From: Campylorhamphus procurvoides
Lineage: Eukaryota; Chordata; Aves; Passeriformes; Dendrocolaptidae
Length of the DNA stretch: 64,000 nucleotides
Assembly (NCBI GenBank): GCA_013396655.1
Contig: WBMV01003337.1
Coordinates: 1,330,990-1,394,989 of the forward strand
Reading direction: 5' to 3'
Shown here: piece by piece, positions 32,001 to 47,000 of the stretch
How positions within the stretch are numbered: position 1 is the stretch's first letter
How the letters are laid out: the number at the start of each line of letters is the position of its first letter
Translations under genes and position numbers: made by a program
The notes under the pieces: generated by a model
The model's database searches: none
Told to the model about the DNA's origin: nothing
Seen by the model: the letters and a program-made list of their open reading frames with translations, nothing else

Positions 32001-35000
32001 TAAACCTTGGGTTATCTCCTCTTCCAGGCAACCTTTTGAGTACTAGATACACTACCAATGCTTGTTATGTTTTTGGAAAGCTGGAGCTTGTGTGCTGTTG
32101 TTATTGTTGTTCCTGAATAAGTCCTGAACAGTGTGACATGTGGGCTCCATGGAGCCCATTTCAGAATCTGGATTCTGAAAAAAGGACTTGCATTCCTGAA
32201 GTGGGACTGGTGGCACAGTAGGACCTATTCCCCTGTGGCAGAATGGTTCTGAAACCTTCTGCTTGCCTGCTGCATAGTCCTGGTGGCAGTAACAGATGAC
32301 CTGGGTTCTGACATGAGTTCCAAGGCACGTGCAGTCTGACTTTACAGTGTTAGCAGAAACTGTGCACTTGCCTTTATCCCATCCAGGGCCTGTGCCTTTC
32401 CCCACCTATCTCCCTGTGGTCATGGGTTGCTGCCATGCCTTAAAACAGGAGCTGCTCGGAGGGCATCCCATCTTATTTACAGCACTTAGAGCACTTGCCA
32501 GGTGGTGGCTGGAGGAAAGGAGGTTTCCCACCCTGTTGGCATCTCCTTGGGAGTAGCGTAACCACTAGGACATTACCAAAGTGGAACTGCTCATCATCTG
32601 GGTGGGAGAAACTGTTTTAGAAACGAAGTTGGGCTTCGTTGGGCAGGGTGGGGAGGACAGACAAGGAATGAAGCACTGGCAAATAGAAGGAATGAGAAGA
32701 AAACACAGCTTCTAGCCCTTCTTCCTGAGGGTGTTTGTTTGCTCAGTTGGTGTTTCATTTAATACCTGTGTTTCTTGCACCTCCCCTGTGAGGAAAGGCT
32801 GAGAGAGTTGGGATTGTTCAGCCTGGAAAAGAGAAGGCTTCAGGGTGACCTAATTGTGGCCTTCCAGTATCTGAAGGGAACTTACAGGAAAGATGGGTCA
32901 AGACTGTTTTTAAGAGTATGTAGTGACAGGACAACGGGAATGGATTCAGACTTAAAGAGAGTAGGTTTAGATTAGATATTAGGGAAAAATTCTTTACTGT
33001 GAGGGTGGTGAGGTGCTGGAACAGGTTGTCCAGAGAAGATGTGGATGCCTCATCCCTGGAAGTGTCCAGGGCCAGCTTGGATGGGGCCCTGAGCAGCCTG
33101 GTCTAGTGGAAGGTGTTGCTGCCCATTTCAGGGGGGTTGGAACTAGAAGATCTTCAAGGTCGCCTTCCAAGCCAAACCCTTCTGTGATTCTATTATTCTA
33201 TGATTCCTGCACAAACAAGACAGATGCTGAGCTTGTGGCTGTAGCAGCTCTGGCTACTACAATTTCTATCTTATTCGAAGGACAGCTCTAGCCTGTAGCT
33301 GGCCTCTTGCATTGGCGCAGCCTTGCATTGGTGGCCTGCTCTGCAAACATGCAAAATCCATGGTTTTCTTTCACAGTCTCACTTTTATGCCTGGAAACTG
33401 TACTGTAAAGTGCTTCTTGGCAGAGGGTTGGTTTCTAGTTCTGTCTTTTTTCTCGTTTTCCCTGCACCCACATCAGTTCATTGACTGCCTTTGTCTTTGA
33501 CTTGGCCACTGTGGCTCTCCCTCTGCTATATTGACCACTTACCAGAACAGATAGGAAATAATACAGTTTGCACTGGTGTTCTTGAAGCATCTGAGATGCA
33601 TGATTTGGCCTGTCATAAGAAAATATCACTGACCACTACTGGTGTTGTTACCGCAAGAGGTACAAGAACCTGTTTCTTAGATATGTTTTCCACAATCTCA
33701 AAGGGGCTTCCGTTGCAGTGCAAAACATGCCTTTATCAGTTACATGTTGACAAAGAAATATTGCTAAACTGTAGGGAGATGATAAATAGGTTTAATGTAT
33801 AACATAAATGAGGGTTTAAAAAGAAAACAGAAGACATTAAAGCTCTTGCATATGCAAATAATTCACAGATTAATATGTGCTGTTGCTAGGTATGATAAAG
33901 GACAATGAAAACATGAGGAATTTTTTATCAGTGAGGTGAAGATTGTCAAGTCTGAGATAAAGGGAAGTTTTTAAGTGGATTAACATTTGAGAAAGAATGA
34001 TTCAATGTTTATGAATATCCTACAAGAGTTAAGTTTGAGTAACATGAAGTGGAAAAGCGTATTAAAGGTCTTTCCCAGCTGTTGTCCCATTATTGCTTTT
34101 AGCATATCCACATGTAGTATTGGCTGTGCTGGTTTCCAAAGTTGCTATATACAATGTCAGTAACTCAGTGCAACAGAAGGGCTGTTGGGACTAAGACAGT
34201 TCTGAAGATGGTTTGGAAGCTAAAGCTAATGTGCCAGAGGAAATGCAGAATGCAGTGTAGCCTCCCTCCCATGAAGTCAGGGTGTAATTAACTAAACCAG
34301 AAATTAGAGGTTAGATGTCAGTTTTGCTGGAAAGAAATTCCTTATTTGACACTGAGCAGAAAGTCAGACTAGGCTGCTATAATGCTCTTTTTGGACCTTG
34401 GTGTTTCTTGCAAACTAGAATTTTCTTGCTGCTCTTTGTATGATGTTGAACTTTGTCTGCTCTTCTGTCCCATTCGTTCATATCAATTTTGTTGTTGTTG
34501 TTCAATTTCTTCTTTTTAGGTTCAAGGAAACTTTGACAAAGTTGAATTCAACAGGATGTGCTGGACTCTCTGTGCTAAAAAGAACCTCTCTAAAACTCCT
34601 TTGCTGATTAGCGATGAAGATGCATTTAAAGTGTGGGTTATTTTTAACTTCTTATCAGAGGACAAATACCCTTTAATCATTGTACCTGAGGAGGTAAGAA
34701 ACAAAAAAGCTGTTTAACACCAATTTTCTTAATGTCCCAGTTGAACTATGTTAGTTTGCTATTCTCTAGAGATTTCAGAGAAAATACCGTTTAATGTAAA
34801 ACTTTTATTCCCCTCTTTTAATAATGTAAGGTCTTGGGTGCATTTCTCTGTCTTCCAGGGTGCATATATGGGGATTTCCACAGGATACTTTAGATATTGA
34901 TAGCTCTGTGTTTCTGTCTTCTAAAAAGCCTTAGTAAACAGGACGTGCTGCTTGCCCCCACTAAACAGCTTATTTTGCTTTTGGTGAGGACTCACTGGTG

Positions 35001-38000
35001 CTGGGGACACAAGCTCCAATACCAGCACTCAGAGCTGGTGAGGTTTTCACTTCACTCAGGAGTAGTGTGTGGATGTGATCATTAATCACTGTGCTCATTA
35101 TAGGTAGTTAAAATTTTGGACAGTCAGTACATCAGTGTGATTTTGAAAAGAAATACCCCCTCTGTTCTGTGTTACTGTGACTTGCAAGATGAATGTTCAG
35201 TCTCATGTCACCCTCCTGATGAAAAGGAGACATGCAGACTTTTCAGATGATGTCTGTTTCTGGTCAAAAACAGTCACCACCTGAACACTTTTGCTTGAAA
35301 TGGCTGAAGGATTAATACCAGAGGGATCTCTTTATACTTTAAGTTCATAAACAAGCATTCACAGCGCTCAGATAGGTATTTTAACACTAAAGCAAGATTT
35401 TGGTATCTCTACTGTTCTTCCCTTTGGGAAGGGTGGGGAAAGAAGCAGAAAGATCAGAAGTGTAGGTATAAATAACGGCTTGTAAAACCATGTACAGGAA
35501 TCCCAGGGGTTTGCAGTTTAGCACTGGAGTACTGAATAATAAATATTTGCAAATTGTTGAGCAGCCAGAGATCAAAACAGTCTTGATTCACGTGCCACTA
35601 ACAACATAACCATTGAACTCCAAGGTGTTGTGCCAAACCATAAAGTACAGATAACTCCCCTATCAAAATAAACTGCTGTTTTGCTTTCCTACTCACTTTT
35701 TAGCAGGCGACTTCAGACTGTACAGCGTTTCTGTTTTTGCCGGACTGGCCCATGCCAGGGCCCTACCTGGGATTCTATATTCCCATGAGAAATGGGACAG
35801 TCTTCTTGCTTGCTTTCCTGTTTTTGATGTTGTTTCTGGGAGATAGGGATTCATGGTTCTAAAAGGTAAGACAGCTCCTTTCTTGGTGTTGCCATATTTG
35901 GCTTTTGGAGAAGGTCAGAGCCACTAATAAATGCTAAAACTGGGACTCAAATCCATGTCTCTGGTTTGTCGGTCTGTTTCCCACTGAGCAGCCTGCCTTA
36001 CCTGCCGCAGGCATTTCACATCTCCTAAATTTTTGGCATGGTTGAAAGCTTCAGACCTGCCAGCTCTGGGGTGTTGCTGCTTGCTATCCCTCCACGAGCA
36101 AGCCCCAGATTCATGCTGCCTTGTGTAGCTGATGCCAGGTGATGGTAGTGTGTCTGTGTGTTGGCAGATGGGCTGCAGAGTCGGCTCCCAGATGAGGTTT
36201 TCCATGTTTCCAGATTTCATCCCTGCTGTTGTTTGCTTTCCTTCCCATCCTTAATGTCCAGGGTTAACCTGTATTGCTCTTCTACTTGAATTATTTTTCA
36301 GATCCTTAGTGTGGATCTGTGTCTGCATCTCCTTGATTACAGCAGGATTTAAATTGTGCAATCTGTTTAAGGGAAGCTTACAGAGCCTGACTGACAAAGA
36401 AAGGCTGCTCTGTTCTTATCATATACAATGCTGTATTCACTCCACCTTCTGCCTCAGACCACACAGGTAATGTAATCAGCCACTGGAGGAATGCTGGCTG
36501 TTGAAAGCACTCCTTTCTGGTTTGCATTGATCCTCCATCAGGTTCTCTGTACTTCTGGAAAATTCTGCATTTACTCATCTGCCATTCACACAAAATTCCA
36601 AAAGTAAAGATGCAAAGTCTCAATTTCTGTCAGTTTTGCTTTTTCTCTGTGTGACCTTTCATATCTGCCTTTTTTAGAAAATGGCTTGCATGTCATGTGC
36701 AAAGTGAGGGGATTTTTGCAAAGTGAAAAGAGAGGAGAAGGGCGAGGGAAGCACCGCTGTTCTGTGATACTGATGTTTTGCTGAGACCAGTGTAAACCTC
36801 TCATGTGTGACTACAGCCTCCCACCCAGGGAGCAGGCTTTCCTTCCCTGCCTGTCTGTTGCTCTTATCATTGGCTGAGAATATTGCAACACACAATTTAC
36901 TGCAGTTTCTGGCTTGGAGTCCTTTGTGTGGGATCCAGCTGTTTCCCCTCCTCCCTCCCTTCCACCTTGGCCTTTGGGAATTTTTTTTCCTACTTTATAA
37001 GTAACTGAGAAACTTGCCGCATACTTTCAGGTTGGAAGGCTGATCCTTTGAAGATTTTTGCCTCCTTTCTTGTGGATGACAAGACTTCTTAGATTTCCAG
37101 TGAATGCATTAACACAACTTCATGTATTTTTTTCCTTCTTGGAGGAGCTGCTCTTTGAGACATTCTTGGGAGTCTGAATTTCCTGCTTCTTTAATTTTTA
37201 AATTTTTAAAAAGAGATAAGTGATTTCTGCAGTAATTTCATATGTCAAATCTGGAAAACTCTCCAGTTTGAGTGCAGTTTTACCTTCTTTGCACTGTACT
37301 GACTAAATATTAAAGCTGCTGTCCTTCCTTCTTGCCCATGTCATGTACTTTTGCACTAGTGCTGCAATGCTGGGCCTTTCATATTAGAGAGCTGATCGTG
37401 GTGGGGCTGTCACTCCCATCTGCAAAGTGTAGAGTCCTGATTCCCTGCTGAGGTGTTGAACAGGCAGCAAATTGGGAATGGCTGCAACTCAACCAGAGAA
37501 GGGAAAACAGGTTCCTTTGGAAAGGTTTCAGAGATGCAGACTGAGAGAAGCTTTAGAAAGAGCCAAGTGAGGAAAGTCATTACCAAGAGAGAATTTGAAA
37601 GCAGTGAAGAGATGACACAAGAGCCAGAGGTTTAGCAGAGGCCAGGCTGAAAGCCAGAGGCAATGACTGGCCTGTGCTCTCACCTACCCTGGAGGGAGGG
37701 ATGTCAGCCCTGCACTTGAGGCAAAGAAGGTTAGTAAAATCCAGCACAGGATGTGCAGTTTTGGAATGTGACTTCAAGCTTGAGACGATCCCTCTATGTT
37801 ATTGGAAGAAGCCAGGCAACAAAGAGACAGGAGCTGGTGGATACACTGGGCACTTGGGCTCAGCTGGTAATGGCCTTGGACTCCCGTTGTTTCTGCTGCC
37901 TACTGGTGGGCAGCACTGAGGAGAGCTGGAAAGGAACAGAGATCCATGAATGTCTGTTTTGCAGAGGTGCTCAGGTGCCAAGCAAACAGTACCAAGTCTG

Positions 38001-41000
38001 AAAGCTCTTTCCCTTTTGAGTGAGAGGCCTTGGTATGCACAGAGGGAAACACTCCTGTGAATAGGGTAAATGTGGCATTTCAAAAAGACACAGGTGAACT
38101 GGAGGAAAACAGTGCTGCATTTTGTTTGCTGCTGCTAAACTTAGCCTGGTGGACAGCTTTCAGGATTGATACAATTCCTGGCTAACAGCAGAACTACCTC
38201 CTGGTGCAGTGGGCAAAGCTTTACCAAGCAGTTATCCTGCCAAGATTCCCAGAAAGTGGGAGACCAGTTAGGAGCTCCTTTCCCACCCAACAGCTGGCCT
38301 TTTCCATGAGATCATCTGAGATGCAGACATCCAAGTGTGTGTTTTCTTCAGCTCTTGCAGGCATTACCTCTTCCATGAGAAGGATAAAATAAAGGTGGAG
38401 AGAACTGGAGCTGTAGGAGGAGAAATACTCTTTTTTGTCATGAATTTTCCTTACTACTCGCCTCTTAGTTGTTGCAGACTCACTTGCGTGCCTTGGTATT
38501 GTTTAACCAGACGTTTTCTGTTTTATAAAAAGGTTTCCAAACACTTCCCTTTTCTTATTTCTGGACATGTGACTGCAGCCTTGGGAATGCTTTATCGCCC
38601 GAAAGCTGCGGTATGTGGCTAGCTGTGTTTCTGGGCCATCCTTCATGATGAAACTCACAGATACGTGCACTGCAAGCTGCATACCCTCTGTTGTAATCTG
38701 GTGTTCACACAACTTGTTTCAAATAAGCCAAACATATTGGCTGTCGTTGCTTTTTAAGCCTGGTTTTATGAGGAAGGAGTTGTACAGTTACTTTTCACTT
38801 GTCCTTTAACCTTCAACTATATTAACACATGGCGTTTCTAATCCTCCTAAGAGGACCAAACCTTGTGTGGCTTTTTGTGCATTTCAAAATGAGGTGATGT
38901 GTTTTAGCCTGAGGAGGTGAAAGTCTGAAGGTGTCCAGTGGTGATTCTTCTTCTGAAGGCATTTCTTGCAGAAAAAGGTTTTTTATGACCATGTTTGCTT
39001 CCTTGTTGTGCATTCTAGTACCAAAAACTGAAACAGTAATTAAGTACTGGGGATTGACCCTTCCACTTCAGAAATAACATCAAAACTGATACAAAAAAAA
39101 AAAAAGCTACTTGTGTGGGGTTTTAATTGATCTCTACAAGTTGATGACGATAGTTAGAAAGATTTTTAGTGACTTACAACTTGCATCAGCTCTTTCCCTT
39201 TCACTACCCTTTTCCTGCAGAAAATAAAGACAGTTTTCAGCTTACGCAGCAGGTTGTTTTTTGGGTTGACCTTTATTATACTACTTAATGCTGATTTAAT
39301 TTTGAAAAAAGAAAGAAGGCAGTGGCTTACACTGGATAGTGAACATGATTTCGCTGGTGGAAAGGAAGAAACAAGTAGTTGACTTAAGTGTAAGTGATGG
39401 TCTGGTTGGGATGAAAAAATGGGGTTGATGATGACTGTGAAAGAGGATATGATTGTTTTCATGTGTCTTCCACAGAATTTTGTACCATGTGAGTAGACCT
39501 TTGACATCTGCTCTGTTAATATAATGAACATTATTTGAATGTTGTGAACCAGAATAGTCTCGTCTGCTGTGCTCTGCTGGGCATGAAGGTCTCCTTGGCA
39601 TTATTTTTCTTATTCTGAGACACCTACTTGTATGTCAGAAAAATATGTGGAACATCTATGATACTTCATTCCCCATGGAGGATAGTGCCATAAATACCTG
39701 GAAAACAAATAGCTACTGAGCAAGGGCAAATTGCCCTCTGAAAGAAAAGACCTAACAGGCTGTGTAGCTCATGGTAGAGCTCTGTTCTTTATATTATTTA
39801 TGCTTTCTCTTGGCAAAATTCTGGCCAAAAGTTTCTGTTGGTTTGAGATGGAAGCTGTTTTTGATTCTGTAGAGCCAGTTGGTCCACACTGGTGAATGTA
39901 CTGGTGTATGTAACTCCCATGTATTTTTACACCTGTATCTGAAAGTAGGGTCCATTCAGAATAGCAGCAAATGCTGCCTCACTTTTGCTTTTCAACACTA
40001 CTTTTTAACCACAAGAATAGGTTGTATTTGAGCCAAGAAACTTAATTTGTCAGTTACTTGCTGTGTTGACGTGTGTCTGTGAAGGAAGGGAAATGCCATT
40101 TGCCCTGAGGTTCCTCCTTTGAGCACATAATGAATGGTCTCTATTTGCTTTCACACTGATGCAACTTATTTCTTTATATTTGCCTCACATTTCCATATTC
40201 ATACTACACTGCAACAGGCACTGTTGCTGTTGAGCAGATAATGTTAAATAAACTTTTTCTGGGGACTTTTGTTAGCCACGTACTTAACTGAGTGCAAGAT
40301 AAAACTTGGAACTTAGGGGGTTTTTTTAATTTTAGAAATTGAATTGTAATATGCACAGGTCGTTTTTCCTTTAAGAAGAGTTGATGTATTTTAAAATAAT
40401 GAGATATTTGACATACATTAATGGGATTATAGAATATTTTTGGTCATGTTAGTGACTTGTAGATGGGGTGTTAGCACACTTAAATGTTTATTCCGTGAAT
40501 CAAAATAAGATAAAATGTGTACAAATTACGTTAAAGGAAAGGATGTATTTGCTTATTTTTAGTGTATTGTACAATAAGGTGTACTAGCCAAGAGTTTTTC
40601 GTTGCTTTATTTCCAGACCATTAGTTTGATACACATTTTATTCATATGGCTTGATCAAAAATTGGAAAAAATTTATTCAGGTATGCTCTTTTTTTTCAAT
40701 GTGTGTTCCACTGTCAGCAAGTGAGTCCTAGTACTTCGAGATAATTAACCAAAGGAATTTGAGAGCTGCATGCCTCAAGCAGTGTAAGAAGTTGTGAAAT
40801 CTTGGAACAATACATTTTAAAGTTAAAAAATCATTAAAGCAACTGAACTTTTTTTTTATTGTTATTACTGTCTAGTGTTTTGGTAGGTATATTACCTACC
40901 TAATTAAGGCTGGGTTATTTTAGCTTTCCTTCCAGCTAAAGTCCAGGATTGTAGTTAAGAACTGATGCTGCTCAGAGGCAATAATGAGCTGAGTGGCAGG

Positions 41001-44000
41001 AAAAAAAGTGAGTAAAATGTTACTCTTGCATTGATGCCAAAGCTCCTTCCAGCTCATCAGATCCAGATTTTAGGAGGTTTGCTTTGAAACAGCTTTGCAG
41101 TGCTCCTGTTCTTGCATGCTGTGAAGGCTTTTTTTTCTCTAAAACCTGTCTGGAGTAGGAAGTAAGCTGCTTCCTGCCCTTAACTGAATACTGAGGATTT
41201 ATGGTAGCTGATGCTTGAAAGCCTTGAATTAGTTTTTTAACTTAAGGATTTTGGAGAGTGAAAATCAACAAAGCATATTCTAAAGATTTTGAATTCTAAT
41301 GTCACTTTTGCAGAGACCTGTGTTAAACCATATCTTTGCTAGTAAGAATCGCATGAGGAGCTAAAATAATACTCAGGTGTCTTACTCAGTGAAGCTGAAA
41401 TGAAAAGCAATGCTTTCTACAACTTCTGGAGACACCCTAGAGGCATATTCTGTGCCTGGCTGGCCTGTCTTCTAAGGCAGATTTAACAGGGAGGATATGA
41501 CAGCCATGTCTTGGAGGTGTATGTGCTTCCTGCTCCTTCAGCAGAGCAGGAGCGTTCCTTCTGGCAGTACAGCAGCTTGCTGGAGCTTCTCCCTTTTGCT
41601 GTAGCATTAGCCCACATGCTTCCAGAGCAGGGGCTGTGAGACCAACAGCACTTACTGAGCTGAAATAGTAAGGAAACCTGACCTCTCTGTAGAGTGAACT
41701 TGGTAATTTATTGCTTCACCAGATATGTATTGTGAGACACACTTGTGTGTTTTCTGATCGTAGATGTGAGGGAAAGGAAGGTGTTTGCTTGCACCAGTTG
41801 CAAGAGAGAGAAGCAGCCACAAAATTAGTACGTGTGCTGCATCAAAACCTTGGGAGTCCTTGTGGTGAAATGTGCTGGGGGACAAAACCACTTCTTTATT
41901 TCCTTGTGCTCTGAAATCTCTTGTGTAGAGTCTGCTGGGTGCTCCAAAGTCTATTAGGCCAGCTGAAAGGTGACTCTGAGCTGTAGCCAGAAAGTTAATG
42001 TATTCTGTGGCAAAACATCCTCTGGCTTTCTCAGACAGGGTTTTTCTTACCTGTAGGAGAAATTACACTGTGTTTTTAAGCAGTGCTGAGGAACAGAGGC
42101 GAACCAGTGTTGGTGATTGGAAAACTGAAGTGCTGGAAATCAGTTGGTTTCAGTACTTTTCAGTGAGGCATGTTCATACTGTACACCTCGGTCATTTTTG
42201 ATAATGGGATTCAGACTCTTTAGTCAATTAGTGTTTCCAAAACTACAGCTAAAACTGATAAACTGGAAGTGGAGCAGACTGTCCTGAAGGACTGACCGTC
42301 AGGAAAGCAGCACTTGAGCAAATCTGTTTTTCCTGTTTGCGGAGAGAGAACCTGAAAGGCTCCTGTTGCTTTTTCTCTCCACCTCTGCTGGGCAGTGGCA
42401 CTTCCCATCCTGTCACATCCCTCATGCCTGCAGAGCAGCAGGGCAGCCAGGATCCAGGAGGAGCCATTTCCTATGGCTTTGTGTACCAGCCCACCGGGAA
42501 GTGGTTCTGTGCTGGCCTTGTGGTGGCTGGAGAGAAGGGCCAGCCCTTGGCAGAGCTACTGCTTCCCTGTCCCTGTGGCGGCTGCTGTGGGATTGCTGGG
42601 CACCCTCTCCACAGGCTTCCCCCTAGGGAGGGTTTCCTGTCTGCCTTGGTTGGTTCCCTGCAAAGCTAGCAGGAAAGGTGGTGAACCATCACCCAAAATA
42701 GCAAAGGCCACATGAGCTTGGTCTGCCTTCAAAACTGGGCTAAGTGCTGTAATGGGTATCCTGCTATTCTAACTCATAGAAACTTAACAGTGTGGCTTTT
42801 ACTTCGCTGTGCAGAGGTCTTTTTAGAAAGGCTCTTTCCAGTTACTTTGTTTAAAGAGCCATTAGAAGCATTTTACATGTGCACAAAGCTATACCTGGCC
42901 TTAGTTTAAAATACTGTGAAGGAACAGTAATGAGTTTAAAAGCAACATAAAACCCAGACAAAACTAGAAACCCATCCTTGCTTCCCTCTTTTTCATTCTT
43001 GTGTTTGTTTTGACTAGTGTTATTTGCCTTACTATCCCGTGTATGGTAGTGCTTACAGAGTGATGAAAGATTAAAGGACAAAGAGAGCTTATTTTCAAAA
43101 CAGTAAAAGCGGACATAAAAAATTTGTATTTCTCTTAATATCTCTTCCAAGATTGTGTCCAGGGATGGAGTGCTTGAGAGCTAGAGAAGAGAGGTCAGGT
43201 GAAGACTAAGTTATGTGATCATACCTTGGTAGTTTTTAATTTCTCTTCTTATCCAAATTGCCGTATTTTCTTTTTTCCTAATTTCATTTGCTTTTTGTCT
43301 TACAAGAATACTTTCTGAAACTTCTTGCTTTCTCACACTTCAGTCATCACGGTTTGGAAGCTGTTGCAGAGAAGGTCCCATGTGTTTTGTAGGAATCTGA
43401 AGTATTAAATGAGGCTGTCAGGTTCAATTCTTTATTTTACTATGAAGAGAGTAGCTGTGGGATGGGCTTGGCAGTCAAGAGTTCAACTGAGACAGGAGCT
43501 TAAAACCCCTGTTAATTAAACCACCTACATTTAGGGGCCTACACATGAATGTAGGAATCTCACTGTAGTGGTAGTCTCTGGGGGAGCTTAGTTTACAGCT
43601 CTGAACCACTTGGTTTCCAGGCCTGCTGAAAATGATTGATTTCTGTTTTTATTTCTGTACAGATTGAATATTTGCTTAAAAAAATCACCGAAGCAATGGG
43701 AGCAGGCTGGCAGCAAGAGCAGTTTGACCACTACAAGATTGGTCTCAACACCAGTCGAGAGGGTCTTTCTGCCTGGGAGCTGATTGAGCTCATTGGCAGT
43801 GGGCAGTTCAGTAAAGGAATGGACCGACAGACGGTGTCCATGGCAATCAATGAAGTCTTTAACGAGCTCATTTTAGATGTACTCAAACAGGTAAGAACCA
43901 CAGAGCACTAATGCTTTAAGGCAACAATTTATTGCATAATTAATTTCATTTATACTCAATTTTTTTTTACACAGTGAATAATGAGCAGGAGGAAATGAGG

Positions 44001-47000
44001 TAAATTATATATAAGGGTTCTTTAATGTGAGCTTATTTTTATAAAAGAGAAAATGTGCTGCTGTTCAGATTGTTGTAGTTGTTGGAGTATTATGAATGAG
44101 TTGCTTGTTGGGAGAGTTTGTTTTTACAAAGTGAAAGAAGTGGGCTCTGACTTGAAATATGGCCTTTTTTATACTACTGTCACCTGCTTGTTAGTTGACA
44201 GAATAACTGCAACACGCTGTCAGTTCTTAAACTGGCGACAGCTCTTCAGCCTTTGAGAATGCTTTTTTGTAGTTTCAGTTATTTTGTAGGAAATAGAGAT
44301 GTGGTGGTGATAACCTCTGCACTCAAACCAGGGGCTCTGGACAGGGGCATTGCTCCAGCTTAAATGGTCTGCTTTTAAGTTGCCCCACTTCCACAGGGCA
44401 AAGAGTTGTGGAAGAGCTCCAGAGCACTTTCCCTGCTTGTTGTGCTTAGCAGGCTACATGACTGGCATGTTGCTTACCTGCACTCAAAACACAAGAAGTC
44501 ATGCTGGCCTTTATATTCTTAGCAAACTTTCTTCAGCTTTCCAGTGGCTGGATTATCAGTTTAGCACTGTCTTTAAAAACTGCATTTCTTTCATGGAAAT
44601 TATAAGTATCACAGGGACCTGAGAGGTCACAGCAGAGTTGACGTAGTGAGCTCTTTAAAATTGACTTCTACCTGGCACAGAACTTTTTTCGTGTTTGATT
44701 TCTTGGTGAGGAGAGAAACAAAGGCTTTCTTGGCAGGCTTTCCTAAGCTGTTCTGAAGTAGTTGTCAGAAAGTCTTGGCACAGGAAATTCTTTCAGAATA
44801 TCCACAGAACAATGCAAAAGTCTATTTTTGTTAACTGCTGGTTGGCTGTTGGAGGTGAGGGCTGAGAACACACACAGAGTCAGTTGAGGGCAAAATGAAG
44901 TCATTCTGCTGTTTGATACCATGAAATTAAAATAACCAGTGCCAGATCAGTCCTTCTTGAAAATTGTGAGGAAGTCAGATTTCTTTCCAGTTTTGATACT
45001 GCACTGTTTCCCCCACATTTGTATTTTACTTTTTTTTAAACTGTCTCTTTCCTCTCTTGATGCCTGGGCCTCTTACTCAAGGATGTCTGTGTGCCTTTTG
45101 AATGGCTCCTTGACACTTAAAAATAGTTTGTGTCAAGATTTGGCCCAGCATCTCCTGAACAGTCACTGGCCCAGTGGAGAACAGAGTTCCCTGCGTGACT
45201 TCTGGATGTGGTTCAGTCAGAGCTTTGTATCCTGATCCCTTGTCGATCCACAGACTCATCCTGTTTATTGCAGGAATCATATGATTACTTCAAGGTATTA
45301 AGTAATGACATATGGTATCAGAGCCAAGTGTCATGCTACCCTTTTTATTGTACACATCCTGGATCTCCAAGGCTGACAGAGGGTAGCAGTGATAATTAAA
45401 TTTGTGATATTTAGTTTTCTGAAGGATACATCCTTCATGTGATAGTTGGTGTGAAAAAGCTCCTGCTTTCCAGGAACCTTCAATGAGCTCTTGGAAAATG
45501 AGAAGCAGCTGATACACTGGAACAATAGTCAAAGATTTTGCAGAAATTTGAGGGGAAAATATTTGTCTGACTTGGCTTTGAAAGCAAATTTGGTAGAAGG
45601 GGAAAAATACCTGGTTATGACTTAGGCTGTGCAAAGCATGAGAGATTGGAGCTGCAAGAGTCCTTCACATGACCTTGCACCCACCCAGACCTCAGGCCCG
45701 AGGATGGAGGCGGCAAACAAAGCTGTTTCTCTGTGCATTCCTCTTTTGGAGCAAGGGAGTGGGATGGCACATGGGAATAGGCACGGCCTTGGCTCTGGAC
45801 ATGTTTAAGTGGCTAGAAAAGCTGAGCACAGATAAGATGTATGTGTAGGGAGTTGTTTGGGTTTTGGTTTGGTTTAGTTTGTTTTTTAAACAAAAAGCTT
45901 CTCCAACAGTAGTGAATTTTTTCCCCCCTCAGATCTGTACAGAAAGATACCTTTGGCTTCAGTATACCACAGCACATTTCTCTGTATCTTTTCTTTTTTT
46001 TTAATATGAGCACATTTGCTTGTATCAAAAATAGTTACAGATGAAAGTCATTACAGGAAAATGTCCCTTGGTCTCCTTTCTAACTTTTCCATCCTCTTAA
46101 TCTAGAATACTTTTTGGATGGCTTGTTCATAGCTATATTGGTGTTTCAGTTTCATCTGTGATTTGACTGTTTTTTGAAGTTAGACAAAAGTATGTAAGTA
46201 TTTGGGGAATATAGTTACAGAAATGACATGTACAGCTGAAATAGTGGCCAACTTTGAAACTGTAGATTAAAAACTGACTAGGTCACAGCACTGCCCCTGA
46301 TAAGATCACTAAAAGTCAAACACCTGATGAAAGGAGCAATTATTATATCATTCTCTGTGAATCCATTTCCATGAGATGGTTTTTGAATTGCCACAGACAT
46401 ACTTGATAATGTATATCAGGATTACTAGTATAACTGCACTTAGTGTTGCTGCTTACGTTTTAGATATGTTAATATTCAGTAGAGGTACACTTGTATGATT
46501 TGGTCATGACACCAGCCCTGTTTATTGTAATTACAGGAGACTGTAATTTTTATTATTTTATTTATATAAAGTTCAGTGGCAAAGTATGGGCTTCTTTTCC
46601 TTCTTTTGAAGTAGTGTTGGTAAGGCTTGTAAGTGTTTTTCTCATATAAGTAGCTGAGTGGATCATCTTTCAAGGAAAATAAAATACTGTGAGAGAAATC
46701 TTGCCATTGTTTAAATCAAGGTACAACTCTTTTCCTTTAAGGGAAAAAACCCCCAGGCTTCACCAGTGTTCCCATATGCTATCCAATAAAGCTGCCAGGA
46801 GTATGGTTCTGTTACAAGTTTCTCTAACATACTCATGGAAGTGTCCTGTATGGGATTGCTTCTTCAGTGAGGTGCAGCTGCAGGAGTGTGTTGACAGGGT
46901 AGAGCCACTCCCAGGACAGAGGGGCTTCTGTCACTGGGGCAAGCACCCATACAGGACTGACTTTTAATATCAGCTGAAAGTATCACAGGTGAGTCGTGGA

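Larger units (their letters stand above)
29098..34519. other. SWAP70 intron 2
   Basis: 5.4 kb intron with a short (AT)n run (30074-30086) and a CR1 copy at 32772-33208. No other exon, RNA gene or repeat recognised. Confidence 0.7.

Noticed and set aside
42337..42715. Three overlapping plus-strand frames (86-110 codons) in SWAP70 intron 3
   Set aside because: They reflect a locally GC-richer stretch with few stops; no splice context or domain supports coding.
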